Counted from the stretch's first letter, positions 48,801 to 55,201 are shown. The stretch is 64,000 nucleotides of DNA from Chloranthus sessilifolius (GCA_021018995.1 CM037590.1:44394287-44458286); one strand, 5' to 3'. Numbers and translations: made by a program. Notes: a model not told the origin generated them from the sequence alone.

Positions 48801-51477
48801 AAAAAATATAATAAAAAATAAAAATAAAAAACAACTTTCTAAAAAAAAATGAAAAAAGTTAATAATAATAACTAAAAAATATTTAAGAAACAAAAAATAA
48901 TACTGAACCGAGGAGAATAGATTATTCTGGTTTCGGTTTCAAGTTTCTGGAATTTATCTGAACCCATTTGTATCGGTGCGGCTTTGGTTCAGGCTGAACA
49001 GAAAACTGAAATTTCAGTTCGTTTAGCCGAATCTGTACTCCCAAGTGTCCTGCCAAACAAGTATCCTACTCCGGGGAGTAGCGAGGATTTTCCACTGGTG
49101 GGGGCTAACAATGATCAATAGATGTTAATATTTATTTTAGCGTCTATTTGGGGGCTTGTTCACTATTAGATTTGGGAGCTTATATTAAAAGAGAGTTGTG
49201 TAAGAGGAGTATCTGATACAAATTCAAGAGCTAAGTGGGGCTTAAGCCCCTACACTCTTGTATGTGGCTAGGCCACTACCGAAATTCAAATTTTGGCAGT
49301 ATTTCCGCTCGTTGGCATGCGTGGAAAATGTCCCCACCGACTTGGCATGCGGCGCCCATGACTAACTGCCCCATTGTGTGTGCAGTCAGTCAAGTTGCAC
49401 CACATACCCTACCCATAAAATTATTTACAAAAAATAAAAAATTGTCCACTATATAACACATTACCACACGTTTGGATAAAAACATGTCTGCACAAGTGGC
49501 ATCAGCTGGTTAGCTGAGCTTCACTTACCTGAGACACCATGCAATGAGGAAGATGAGGGAAGGAATCAGGTTTGGCATGGCTGTTGCAAAAGGAGGTGAG
49601 GTTTTCGCCATCCCCATAAACGCCAGCCCTTTCGACCCATAACTGCAATTACCAATTTACATGTATCAACACGTTAATTTAAATAAAAATGGAATCATTT
49701 GGTCTTGAAAAAGCTTTCATAACAGTTTGTTCCAAACATATAAAACGATAACTTTTAGAAACTTTTAAGATCACTCAAAAGGATTTCTTCAGTGATAGTT
49801 GTTTAAGGGAAGAGTGACCATTGAGATAAATATTGGTAGGGCTGTCAACGCGCTGGATCAACTTGATTTTTAATCGGGTCGGGTAGAAAAAGTTGACTTG
49901 TCGGGTGGGGTCAAGCATGAAACCCCACCATCGACAGCCCTAAATATTGGTAAAAAAAAATTAGATAAATAAATATGATGGAGGGGCCCGCTGCATCCTA
50001 TATGGGGCATTGTGCACGTGCACGGCTCATTGCCCAATTAGCATTTTTCAAAAAATTTTTTTGACTCAGTGGTATCGGTCATATTGGCTGATCTGTATGC
50101 GATACGAAAATGATAAAATATTAAAAATGGCCTTTGGGCAAAATTTTTGTGTTACTTTATAAAATATTTTAATATTATAGAAAAAAAAAATGTATTCTAA
50201 TATTGGCAGATATGTATCGGCCTACGACTCGGCCAATATGCCGGAATATATGGGTCTTTAAATCCGTGTCTTTCAGCTCATTGTATTGAAATTCGTAGAT
50301 TCACCATCTACTATGGTGTAAAAATGTAGGACCCAAGTCTCTACTGTCATTTAGGCTGCATTTGGGTTAATTCTTTTGGGGCAAAGAATAGCTCTTGCAC
50401 TTTTTCGCTCGAGCGGAGAACTATTTTTACATTTGATAACAAATCTCTTCGCGTCATTTGCTTTGGCACGAAGTGATAGAATTGCTGAGCAAACAAAGAG
50501 TTATTTCCGCTCTTATAAGAGCTAAGCCAAATGCAACCTTAAACACCAAAATTAAGTTTAAATGATTTTACACCATCAATGGTTTAAGATGTGTGTGATC
50601 TGTATCGTCAAAGTGATAGATTAAAGTGTAACAGGCCCAAAAATAGTGTTTTTGTGATATTTGAAACATCCAATTTGTGGACTATAATAGTAACCATTAT
50701 TTTTAGTTATATTGGCTCATAATAACGTTCATCAATCGGATGATCCACAGCCACTCATAAGCATGTTTCTTTAGACCGAAAGGTGTTCCACAAATAAATT
50801 GCCAATTGAACAATTTAGATTGATCACAAATCCTATAAATCACACTTCAGGGTTTGATATAAAAACAAATCTAATTTTGATGGTGTAAGATCTTTTAAAT
50901 GAAACATCTTTAAAAAGTGTTTTCCTGATAACTCGGGTGTCCGGGCATCTTAGAGCCTTCGACTAATCTGAAGGGAACGTGCGCACCCAAAGTTAGCATT
51001 TGCCGGCTAAACATGGGATATAAATCTCCTTGAGGTTAACCTTAATTACAAAAATTTGAAAAACTCAGTCCTACAGCCAAAAGCACGATCCGAGCCACCA
51101 ACGAATAGCTTAACCTGGCAGGCCACTTGTATCTTTTGAAAATGAGTCAACAAACGTTGTCAAGCCTTGGAACGATCACGAATTTCTAACATTGGTGAAA
51201 ACCGTGAAGATAGACTATTGACCATAGCACAAAGTCATTGAGGAATGCAGGGCAACGTGTGCAGGGTTTCTATACCTTTCAGCAGAGAAGGCAAAAGGCG
51301 CCAGGGCGAGGGTAGTTGCGAGCCCACTGTAGCTCACTAAAACGTAGGGAGTGCGCCTTTAGAGAGTAGGTTTCCTACTAAGACACTTATGCTACCGTAG
51401 AATATTTGGACGGCTATTAGAGAAGAGTAGATGGCGAGGTCCTCGCCCGAGGGGCATATTCGTCCACTCGATGGCAT
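11218..51477 (-). CDS. WAT1-related (EamA/MtN21-type) transporter gene A, about 40 kb, possibly decayed
   Basis: The gene encodes a multi-helix membrane transporter of the WAT1-related/UMAMIT family; its substrate cannot be told from sequence. Six exons fit together in phase: 51276-51477, 49529-49642, 20733-20976, 13776-13937, 12034-12185 and 11218-11386. All inspected donors are GT and acceptors AG. They give about 345 residues. With the usual short exon 2 of about 20 residues this reaches the family length of roughly 340-400. Exon 2 was not found between 49643 and 51275. Exon 1 ends with two bases of a codon and exon 3 needs one, so skipping exon 2 would keep the frame. Exon 1 needs one extra base near 51350 to stay open, so this is either a pseudogene or an assembly error. 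The introns hold a MULE, an Athila element, a solo LTR and many MITEs. Confidence 0.7.
11852..11925. repeat. (AT)n microsatellite in intron 6 of gene A
   Basis: About 74 bp of AT repeats. The sequence just left of it (11460-11830) has degenerate GATATCGGCC/CGATAT words like the CGATACG MITE family. Confidence 0.95.
12034..12185 (-). CDS. WAT1-related gene A, exon 6
   Basis: It begins after ATCTCAG with [20 protein letters not shown] and runs through [19 protein letters not shown] to FYIG, then a GTAC donor at 12033. The FNP motif and the following hydrophobic segment are typical of the second EamA repeat. It is 152 bp, 50 codons plus two bases, matching the phase of exon 7. Confidence 0.85.
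12254..12449 (-). mobile_element. tRNA-like SINE, intron 6/5 region of gene A
   Basis: Read on the minus strand, the head begins CCTCAAGGGGTTAAAG (box A-like), followed by GAGTTTGAATCTC (box B-like). A conserved body with GGGTGCGCATGTGCCCC then ends in a poly(A) tail, seen as a T run at 12251-12263. CTTTAG occurs on both sides, an imperfect target duplication. The better-preserved copy is at 52547-52734. Confidence 0.7.
12797..13694. mobile_element. hAT-type MITE, GGCCCGGGC family, with nested foldback MITE
   Basis: The left end is GGCTGTCAATAGGGC and the right end is the inverse of TACTGTCAATGGGTC, close to the TAGGGCTGTC end of the copy at 49837-49942. The two outer parts are rich in AGCCCAGCCTG/GGCAGGGC words. 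The middle holds a foldback MITE at 13177-13436, so one small element landed in another. Confidence 0.5.
13177..13436. mobile_element. Foldback MITE nested in a hAT-type MITE
   Basis: The left end CACCCACCAATTCTTTGAG and the right end GCAAAGATTCAAGG are near-inverted. The interior shows TTTGAATCAAACGATGG inverted as CGTCTGATTCAAAGC, the family signature. Confidence 0.6.
13776..13937 (-). CDS. WAT1-related gene A, exon 5
   Basis: After the acceptor ATTGCAG, it reads [20 protein letters not shown] and a further hydrophobic segment, ending ISFR before a GTGAGC donor at 13775. It is 162 bp, exactly 54 codons, in phase with both neighbours. The [15 protein letters not shown] stretch corresponds to the conserved YPA(E/P)xxxTxLM region of the family's second repeat. 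Confidence 0.85.
13938..15005. other. Intron 4 sequence with GGCCCGGGC-family fragment
   Basis: The stretch 14090-14465 is a long run of GGGCC/GGCCCA-type words (GGGTCAGGCGGGGCAGGGCC), a diverged copy of the hAT-type MITE family of 49837-49942. No gene signal is present. The remainder (14480-15005) is unremarkable. Confidence 0.5.
15785..15830. repeat. (TC)n microsatellite
   Basis: About 46 bp of TC repeats within a longer pyrimidine-rich stretch (15660-16110) inside the solo LTR. Confidence 0.95.
16133..16332. mobile_element. hAT-type MITE, CGATACGTATCG family, in the solo LTR
   Basis: The ends are CATGGATTAAAATATTG and, inverted, CATGGGTCAAGATTTTGGG. The flanks ATCCCATA (16125-16132) and ATCCCATG (16333-16340) match at 7 of 8 bases. 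The interior is variants of GATACGTATCGG. Confidence 0.75.
19731..19867. mobile_element. hAT-type MITE, CGATACGTATCG family
   Basis: The left end is AAGGTGTCAAAATCGG and the right end is the inverse of CTATGGTATCAAAAATCGG. The flanks ATAAGGCC and TTAAGGCC match at 7 of 8 bases. It is 137 bp. Confidence 0.7.
20111..20490. mobile_element. hAT-type MITE, CGATACGTATCG family, nested in foldback sequence
   Basis: It begins CATGGGTCAAAAATTG and is made of CGATACGTATCG variants throughout. The right end is degraded, so the boundary is approximate. Sequence on both sides (20000-20110 and 20495-20650) carries foldback-family words such as CATGTGCCACACATTC. Confidence 0.55.
20733..20976 (-). CDS. WAT1-related gene A, exon 4
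   Basis: After the acceptor TTGGTCCAG, it completes the split Arg codon and reads [20 protein letters not shown], then [13 protein letters not shown], a cytosolic linker, and the hydrophobic start of the second repeat, ending SIILQ before GTATAT at 20732. The SRAKIIGT and GP motifs are hallmark positions of the family. Length 244 bp, in phase on both sides. Confidence 0.9.
21068..21711. mobile_element. MITE, CCGAACCGAA family
   Basis: It begins CTAGGGATGCAAGTTTTGAC and ends with the inverse of AGGGATGCAAGTGCGG. Much of the right two thirds is degenerate CCGAACC/CCGAAA words. Related copies at about 48594-49035 and 58480-58795 share the GATGCAAGTTT end. Confidence 0.6.
21932..22326. mobile_element. 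Foldback (hairpin) MITE, second family
   Basis: The left arm (about 21932-22078) and the inverted right arm (about 22181-22326) are each about 145 bp and clearly similar, sharing for example TTTAAAGTTCATGATCTATA and GTGGATAAGATTG. Only about 100 bp separates them, giving a long stem-loop. A partial relative lies at about 51950-52150. Confidence 0.75.
22552..22781. mobile_element. hAT-type MITE, CGATACGTATCG family
   Basis: The ends are CAAGGTATAAAAAATCG and, inverted, CAAGGTATTAAATGG. The flanks TTTACAAT (22544-22551) and ATTACAAT (22782-22789) match at 7 of 8. Confidence 0.7.
23023..23097 (+). repeat. Left terminal inverted repeat of the MULE
   Basis: It begins GGGAAATTTACCTGATCGGC and matches the inverted right end with roughly eight mismatches in 75 bp. 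Weaker similarity continues inward. Confidence 0.92.
23098..23724 (+). other. Transposase leader with a 5'-UTR intron (23365-23721)
   Basis: A plausible donor GAG/GTAATC at 23364/23365 and an acceptor TTCTTAAACAG ending at 23721 bracket a 357-bp intron. The transposase ATG lies four bases into the next exon at 23725. The intron contains the first 22-bp periodic tract. Its size matches the long introns of the minus-strand peptidase gene (323-358 bp). The splice sites are inferred by eye. Confidence 0.55.
23499..23652. repeat. 22-bp periodic palindrome tract 1 (transposase 5'-UTR intron)
   Basis: Successive cores CGTCATCG, CGATATCG, CGATAACG, CGATATCG, CGTTATCG, CGATATCG and CGTTATCG are separated by 14 bp, apart from one 6-bp gap. 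Each core is flanked by complementary ATT/ACT and AAT/AGT, giving 14-bp imperfect palindromes. Confidence 0.9.
23725..25312 (+). pseudogene. MULE transposase, N-terminal half (interrupted by LTR element)
   Basis: The open frame starts at ATG 23725 with [17 protein letters not shown], an N-terminal domain of MuDR-type transposases. An acidic, HPFGEG-repeat linker (about 24400-24600) follows. From 24750 comes the conserved DNA-binding region: [29 protein letters not shown], and THTC with downstream basic residues. The reading frame is continuous but has in-frame stops at 24361, 24832, 24898 and 25291. At 25312, within SFGPCI, the LTR element begins. The frame resumes unchanged at 39766 if the insert and one CATCG copy are ignored. 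The protein would bind the terminal repeats and catalyse excision; as read, it cannot be made. Confidence 0.85.
25313..27137 (-). repeat. 3' LTR of the Athila-like element
   Basis: 1,825 bp with TGATG...CATCA ends, matching 37976-39760. It contains the paired words TCGATTAATCGA and TCGATGCATCGA near 26630-26760. On its inner side (minus strand) it is preceded by a purine-rich tract, AGGTTTGGGGGTA, at 27138-27150, a likely polypurine primer. Confidence 0.93.
27138..30335 (-). other. Athila-like element: non-coding 3' region
   Basis: AT-rich DNA between the extra open frame and the 3' LTR. A second copy of the purine-rich primer-like tract (GGTTTGGGGGTATGG, minus strand) lies at about 28904-28918. 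A palindrome array lies at 29785-30095. A short open frame at about 29365-29562 has no recognisable family. Confidence 0.6.
29785..30095. repeat. TCGATTAATCGA / TCGATGCATCGA palindrome array (Athila-like element)
   Basis: Two different 12-bp palindromes, often extended to 14 bp as GTCGATTAATCGAC and GTCGATGCATCGAC, alternate with spacers of mostly 6-9 bp, so starts are about 20-23 bp apart. Similar groups lie at 31670-32030, 37798-37868 and in both LTRs. Confidence 0.85.
30336..31540 (-). pseudogene. Athila-like element: extra open frame downstream of pol
   Basis: This is a fossil coding region in the place where Athila elements carry their additional (often called env-like) open frame. It has a proline-rich, acidic C-terminal part with a short predicted coiled coil. 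I do not recognise a precise domain; related frames are sometimes annotated as putative plant transposon protein. It is broken or partial. Confidence 0.5.
31670..32030. repeat. TCGATTAATCGA / TCGATGCATCGA palindrome array (Athila-like element)
   Basis: At least eight copies of the palindromes occur between the extra open frame and the end of pol. Spacing is looser than in the 29785-30095 group. Confidence 0.8.
32590..33130 (-). pseudogene. Athila-like element: integrase region
   Basis: A fossil part of pol. The frame shows [12 protein letters not shown] and the downstream acidic motif region of the Ty3/gypsy integrase core, followed leftward (to about 32310) by the Athila-type segment [17 protein letters not shown]. 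No repaired reading is attempted. Confidence 0.85.
33400..34660 (-). pseudogene. Athila-like element: reverse transcriptase and RNase H region
   Basis: A fossil part of pol. Recognisable blocks are VCIDYRKLN, the FMDDFSI catalytic box, [20 protein letters not shown], and the RNase H start [19 protein letters not shown]. Their order and wording match Ty3/gypsy elements of the Athila group. Confidence 0.88.
35100..35620 (-). pseudogene. Athila-like element: protease region
   Basis: A fossil region with a retropepsin-like segment near 35560-35600 and [17 protein letters not shown] at about 35360-35400, the usual C-terminal part of gypsy protease domains. Confidence 0.7.
35780..37500 (-). pseudogene. 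Athila-like element: gag-like region
   Basis: A fossil gag-like region. The capsid-type part (about 36800-37500) includes [19 protein letters not shown], a conserved gypsy gag wording. A zinc knuckle, [14 protein letters not shown] (CX2CX4HX4C), lies at about 36715-36760. A low-complexity proline- and glutamine-rich part follows. Confidence 0.8.
37976..39760 (-). repeat. 5' LTR of the Athila-like element
   Basis: 1,785 bp, 40 bp shorter than its partner because of many small gaps. It ends at 39760 next to the CATCG duplication. The stretch 39300-39600 is almost identical to 26690-26980. Confidence 0.93.
39766..40973 (+). pseudogene. MULE transposase, C-terminal half
   Basis: The reading resumes directly after the LTR element with the catalytic core: the first Asp in [12 protein letters not shown] (about 39800), the second in [11 protein letters not shown] (about 40000), and the Glu in [10 protein letters not shown] (about 40300). 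A SWIM zinc finger follows, with CSC at about 40570 and LPCSHAV at about 40605, and then a basic QAGRPRKR tail. The frame stays the same as that of the N-terminal half except between about 40.13 and 40.53 kb, where it shifts by one base and back. Several in-frame stops occur. The family members bind terminal repeats and cut DNA; this copy is inactive. Confidence 0.85.
40981..41241. repeat. 22-bp periodic palindrome tract 2 (between convergent genes)
   Basis: About eleven cores (CGATATCG, CGCCATTG, CGATAGCG, CGTTATCG and so on), each separated by 14 bp, lie between the 3' ends of the transposase and peptidase genes. Confidence 0.92.
42281..42510. repeat. 22-bp periodic palindrome tract 3 (peptidase intron 4)
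   Basis: Eleven cores in exact 22-bp phase fill most of the 323-bp intron 42232-42554. The linkers are more varied than in tract 4 (CTATAAGT, AATATGAG and so on). Confidence 0.93.
43223..43470. repeat. 22-bp periodic palindrome tract 4 (peptidase intron 2)
   Basis: About eleven cores in 22-bp phase, with mostly TATATATA-type linkers, fill most of the 358-bp intron 43160-43517. Confidence 0.93.
44164..44406. repeat. 22-bp periodic palindrome tract 5 (peptidase intron 1)
   Basis: About eleven cores (CGGTACCG, CGTTATCG, CGCTATCG and so on) in 22-bp phase fill the 341-bp intron 44100-44440. The linkers lean to TTAATAA and CTAAGAA rather than TATATA. Confidence 0.93.
45320..45572. repeat. 22-bp periodic palindrome tract 6 (upstream of DUF1985 exon)
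   Basis: Cores CGATATCG, CGATACCG, CGATAGTG and others in 22-bp phase, starting about 80 bp upstream of the acceptor at 45241. It is probably part of another intron, but I found no convincing donor. Confidence 0.9.
45768..46001 (-). pseudogene. Small proline-rich and lysine-rich open frame in the MULE
   Basis: From ATG 45999-46001 the frame reads [19 protein letters not shown], then a Pro-rich run, an in-frame TAG at 45906-45908, then [16 protein letters not shown] and a lysine-rich stretch, ending at TAG 45768-45770. It lies upstream of the peptidase gene on the same strand. It could be the first exon of that gene, with tract 6 in its intron, or a separate small gene. I recognise no family. 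Confidence 0.35.
46280..46432. repeat. 22-bp periodic palindrome tract 7 (near right end of MULE)
   Basis: Seven cores (CGATATTG, CGTCATCG, CGATTACG, CGTTATCG, CGATAGCG, TGGTAACG, CGATATCG) in 22-bp phase. A possible donor, AATCT/GTAAGTTGG (minus strand, near 46528), lies upstream, so this may be a 5'-UTR intron like that of the transposase. Confidence 0.88.
46728..46802 (-). repeat. Right terminal inverted repeat of the MULE
   Basis: Read inward it begins GGGAAATTTACCTGACCGGC and aligns with the left end. It is followed outside by the 9-bp duplication TACATTTTT at 46803-46811. Confidence 0.92.
46812..47486. other. Intron 3 right part, CACTA remnant, no gene
   Basis: The only recognisable piece is 47391-47462, with GTCGCTAATAGTCTTATTTTT ending in TGTAGT, a fragment of the CACTA MITE family seen complete at 5947-6093. 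Otherwise the stretch is AT-rich intron DNA. Confidence 0.5.
47487..47665. mobile_element. hAT-type MITE, CGATACGTATCG family
   Basis: Flanked by a perfect 8-bp duplication, CTTTCGTC (47479-47486 and 47666-47673). The ends are CAAGATATCAAATATC and, inverted, CAAGGTAACAAAATCGG. The interior is variants of GATACGTATC. Confidence 0.85.
47666..49528. other. Intron 3 right part: fragments of three MITE families
   Basis: The stretch 47870-48090 carries foldback-family words (ATCTCAAAATATATTTTG, GTGTGCC). About 48430-48572 is an ACCGAAATTT-family copy (GACCAAAATTTCAGC ... GAAATTTTGATCATTG). About 48594-49035 is a CCGAACC-family copy beginning CAGATGCAAGTTTTAAATC. I see no gene and no clean target duplications. 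Confidence 0.5.
49529..49642 (-). CDS. WAT1-related gene A, exon 3
   Basis: After the acceptor AATTGCAG, it reads [20 protein letters not shown], then [17 protein letters not shown] and a split Arg, before GTAAGT at 49528. The P(F)ATAMxNLIPxxxF wording is the most conserved stretch of the family's first EamA repeat. Length 114 bp, in phase with exon 4 across a 28.5-kb intron. Confidence 0.9.
49643..51275. other. Intron between exons 1 and 3 of gene A: MITEs and a SINE, exon 2 not found
   Basis: Recognised pieces are a perfect hAT-type MITE (49837-49942), a CGATACG-family copy (about 50062-50270), a hAT-like MITE with ends GGCTGCATTTGGGTTAA and, inverted, GGTTGCATTTGGCTTAG (about 50348-50543), a foldback copy (about 50545-50915, GATTTTACACCATCAATGG / TTGATGGTGTAAGATC), and a degenerate SINE (about 50925-51125). 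I looked for the short exon 2 of the family on the minus strand and found nothing convincing. Confidence 0.5.
49837..49942. mobile_element. hAT-type MITE, GGCCCGGGC family
   Basis: Flanked by a perfect 8-bp duplication, AATATTGG (49829-49836 and 49943-49950). The ends are TAGGGCTGTCAACG and, inverted, TAGGGCTGTCGATGG. At 106 bp it defines the ends of this family. Confidence 0.88.
51276..51477 (-). CDS. WAT1-related gene A, exon 1 (with one frameshift)
   Basis: From ATG 51475-51477 the frame reads [20 protein letters not shown], then [20 protein letters not shown], the first membrane helix. Near 51350 a base is missing relative to the family, so the frame hits TAG. The next frame continues [20 protein letters not shown] to FSAER at a GTATAG donor (51275). 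The same region in gene B exon 1 (405-661) is open. The ATG was chosen because the frame is closed just upstream. The shift means a pseudogene or a sequence error. Confidence 0.75.
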
Positions 51478-52546
51478 ACTTCCGGCAGCTGTGTCTCAGA
51501 ACAACTGGTTCTGATCACTTTCTGTGCAACGTTTGTGAGGGGAAGATGTACTTTGTTAGGAGTGGGATGCTGAAATTAACTCTAAGGGCATAAAAGTTGC
51601 TGGAAAACGACTTGACAAGATTTGACAAGACTTTTATTAAGGAAGGAAAATTATACAGGGTAGACACATTTATTAAGGACAAAGTGAGAGAGCTGACAAA
51701 GCTGACGACTGCCCTTGCATTAATTGAGCCCCACGGCACCTACCGTCCTTCAGTGAATTATTATCAAAGAAAAACTTGTGAATTTTTATTTAGGGATCCA
51801 TTGCTTGCAATCCAAAAGTTGGCTCTTACACCGATATTAAAAAGAAAGCCTTCCAAGTTTGGCTACCCGTATTATTTAAAAATACTATTCGTTTGATTTA
51901 AATGTTATGATTTAAAGATATAAAAGATTAGAACGAAATATATTTATCATCATGTGATTAAATGGTGTCAAAGACAATTACATGATTCAATTATTAACTA
52001 TAATAAATCATATGATAAGTATCGGTTTTTACTCCAATTTTATATACCGGAGATCTATTGGTTATAAACTTCAAATCAGATAACCCATATTGCAATTTTA
52101 TATGTCACATGTTTATAAAATACCAAGTCTTTTTATAAATCTGGAGCAAAGGCCAACATTCCAATTACAAGCATTGACTCCCTTTTATTTATTATATTTA
52201 GATTTGGGAAAAGATTAAGTAGCTTGGTTACCCTTGACCACATAACTTACTCGATCCAAAACAAATTTACAGCCAAAGAAATGAGTGGCTTAATTATCCT
52301 AACTGATTTATTAAAAAAATTTAATTAAAATATATGAAATTGCACGGTCGAAGGGCAGCAAGGGTGGTGAGAAATGAATGGTGAAATCATATGCCATGTT
52401 CATTTTACGTGTAATTGACTCATTTGACTGCATGATTTTATATTATTAAATTTTTTTCACAAAACAATTAGAATTATTGGGCCACTAATATACATGTCAT
52501 CTGCCCATGTGATTTGGTGTCATATGGCTCTAAATTATTGTGGGGC
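51478..52546. other. Upstream region of gene A
   Basis: This would contain the promoter and 5' UTR of gene A (minus strand). I see no clear TATA box at a convincing distance. A partial copy of the second foldback family lies at about 51950-52150. The open frames at 51515-51739 (minus) and 51597-51896 (plus) have no family resemblance. Confidence 0.4.
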
Positions 52547-52734
52547 ATGTTTTTTTTGTTTTTTGTGATAATTTGGGTATCTCAAGGGACACATGTGTAC
52601 CCTAAATTCAGCACATGTGAAGTTAGCACAGGATATAAATCCCTAAGGTGGCCTGGAGAGGGGAGAAGGGATTCTAACTCAAGTCTTTTGTATTTGGAAG
52701 CAGGTACCTGGCCAGCTCACCTAACCCCTTGAGG
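52547..52734 (-). mobile_element. tRNA-like SINE with 9-bp target duplication
   Basis: Flanked by a perfect duplication, TTGTGGGGC (52538-52546 and 52735-52743). On the minus strand the head CCTCAAGGGGTTAGG is followed by GAGTTAGAATCCC (box B-like), then the conserved body (TGCTGAATTTAGGGTACACA) and an A-rich tail. It is 188 bp. Relatives lie at 12254-12449, 50925-51125 and 58274-58395. Confidence 0.85.
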
Positions 52735-52743
52735 TTGTGGGGC

Positions 52744-54073
52744 CAAGTAAGTTATGTCATCCTTGATACGAGGCTACCTATATCATTTAGATTTTGCTAG
52801 AGTAATTGATCGGTTCAAATCAAAATTATCAATGGATCACTGATTTTGATCTGATACTAATTTTCATCGAGTTTGTCCAACATTATAGGAAAGACTTGGT
52901 GTGAAGATCTGATGGGTCAAAAATTGCATTGAAAAAATACCTTCATCAAGCGATTTAAAGATGTTAGGGCCTTTAAAATTAGGGTAATGCCTTGTAACCA
53001 CATTTAAACACCAAAATGGTGTTTAACTAAACTTACACGATTAGAGTTATAATTTTTATCTCACGCCATTAATGTGTGATTTATCATTATGCCATATACC
53101 GCACATTTGTGATTAATCTAAATTGTCTAAGCGACAATCTATCATCAAAATATATTGTAGCCCAAAAAAACATGCCTATAACAGGATGTGAACCATCCGA
53201 TTGATGAATTATAATATCAGCCATTAAAATTGAAAACAATGGTTGATATTATTGTCAACAAGTTGGATGACTTAAATCTCACTAGAAGACCTTTTTTGGG
53301 CATGTTGTAGTTTAATCTATGATCTACTTTGACGATAAGGATCGCCCACTTCTAAAGTCATTGATGGTGTAAGATTATTTAAACAATACTTTACTGTTTA
53401 AATGATGATAAGGAGCGTCAGGTTCTATTTGTTGTAATAAGTTGACTAATTTTAGAGATTTAATTGTAATCCTACATTTAGGAAGTGCTCCGCTGCTTTT
53501 CAATGCAATCTGACACTATTTTTTTGTTGGATATTTAAAAGTTTTTTAAACTTGTCTTTTCCAAAAAGGTGTGTGTTTTCAAAGTTATGTGTCCTTTCAA
53601 AAGAAGTGTCTTTTCGAAGTGGTGTGTCTTTTTCGAAGGAATGTCTATAGCATATTTTCATAGAAATATTGTGCATTAACACATCACTTGGATTTTCAAT
53701 TTAAGGAATCTAAAATCATTATTTTATATAACGATGTTGGAGTCTCTCTTCTCTCTGATTCTGTCTTTAAGATCTTGATAAGAGCGTTCTTGTAATATTT
53801 AGTATTCGGATAGCGTGAACGGATTCATCAAATCCTTCACAAGAATACACAATTGATTCATTATATTTTAGAACTAGTTTGCCAACAACCTGTTGGTGAC
53901 CACTTCGTCGAAGTGGTGGAGGCAAATATTAGTTTAAAGACAATGATATTTCTCTTGCTTCGGACCGATTTTCTGTATTATTTTGGATCAACATTTTGCA
54001 TTTGTCCAACATTTTCTTTACGATTGATCTTCCGTATCAAACGGCACATTTCTTAAAAACAAATAGCACATGT
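52744..54073. other. Intergenic DNA with a foldback MITE
   Basis: About 53009-53405 is a foldback element whose left arm starts CATTTAAACACCAAAATGG and whose inverted right arm starts CATTTAAACAGTAAAG, with ACTTACACGATT matched by TCTTACACCATC. The rest, including the AAGGTGTGT/TCGAAG-rich stretch at 53550-53640, shows no gene. Confidence 0.5.
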
Positions 54074-54232
54074 CATAGTTCAAATTTTTGACCTAAATCT
54101 TAAGATTTTGTCCGAAACGTTTTGGTTTTGGTCCCTATCGAAACTGAGAACCGAGATTTCAGAGCTCAAATGTACTAAAGGGAAGTTTTTGGCCGAAAGT
54201 TTGGTTTCGGCCATGATATTTTGACACCCTTG
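54074..54232. mobile_element. hAT-type MITE, ACCGAAATTT family
   Basis: Flanked by a perfect 8-bp duplication, GCACATGT (54066-54073 and 54233-54240). The ends are CATAGTTCAAATTTTTGAC and, inverted, CAAGGGTGTCAAAATATC. The interior repeats TTTCGGCCGAAA-like words. Confidence 0.83.
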
Positions 54233-54240
54233 GCACATGT

Positions 54241-55201
54241 TCAAAATGGTGACTTAATTAAAATCTATAGTTGTAATTGGTCGGGTATCCTGTACCCATT
54301 TAAGGAAGGTTTGGGCTTGAAATAAAGCCTGATATTTTGAACCTTGCACATGTTTTAATTGGTGACTTAATCACAATCTATAGTTGTAATTGGTTGGGTA
54401 TCCTTTACCCATTTAAGGAGGGTTTGGGGTTTATTTGAAATAAAGCCGGTGGGACGGACTTGGGCTGTCACTTAAGCCCAAAATTTAAATGGGCCAGACT
54501 TGGATTTAAGCTCGTTGGACATTTATATATAATGTACATATTGAGTTTCCCTTCTAATATTAAAAATAATACACTTAAAGATGAACAGTGTAATACAGTT
54601 GACAATTTTCAATAGATAATTTTGGAGGCAGCTTATGTGGGGCAATATTTATGTTGCATACATAGTGAGGCCCAAGCACTGTAGCAGCTAATGACGTCAC
54701 GCCACATGACCTGTCTGTAAAATTGTCTATAAATAATTGTTCACGATTTATAATTTTTCCTTAAAGACTTATAGTTTTTTGTTTTTCCGCTTTAGAAAGT
54801 GGACATAGATATTAGTTTCTTATTATATAGTTGCATTGTACAAATTTTTGTAGTTTCTCAAATATAGGGTTAATTTATTTTTGTATGTATATTTTTTCTG
54901 ACCGATGAAAGAATATAGATTTATTTTTTTGTAAATCAACAAATAGTTTATGAATAAATGGGTTGGGTCGGACCGGACAGGGCATGGGATCATAATCCCA
55001 CCATGGGTTTAGGCCGGGCTTGGGCTAAGTTCAAATAGACAGGCCAGGCTTGGGTTTACCCTAACTTGGCCCACGCCTGCCCCATTGTTACTCTTACCTA
55101 AAGAGTTAAAATGCACTTGTTTTGCCTCTTGGCCTATATCTTCTAATTATTCAACCAGTCTAAGTTGGAAATCATCTTGTGATTGAATGTTAGGCTTAAA
55201 T
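54241..55201. other. Intergenic DNA with GGCCCGGGC-family fragments
   Basis: A short direct duplication repeats ATCTATAGTTGTAATTGGT at about 54262 and 54372. Runs of GGGCC/GGCCC words at 54440-54520 and 54960-55090 are fragments of the hAT-type family. No gene is seen. Confidence 0.5.

Noticed and set aside
51597-51896. 99-residue open frame upstream of gene A
   Set aside because: It overlaps an opposite-strand frame, has no recognisable family and lies in the expected promoter region. A chance frame is more likely.
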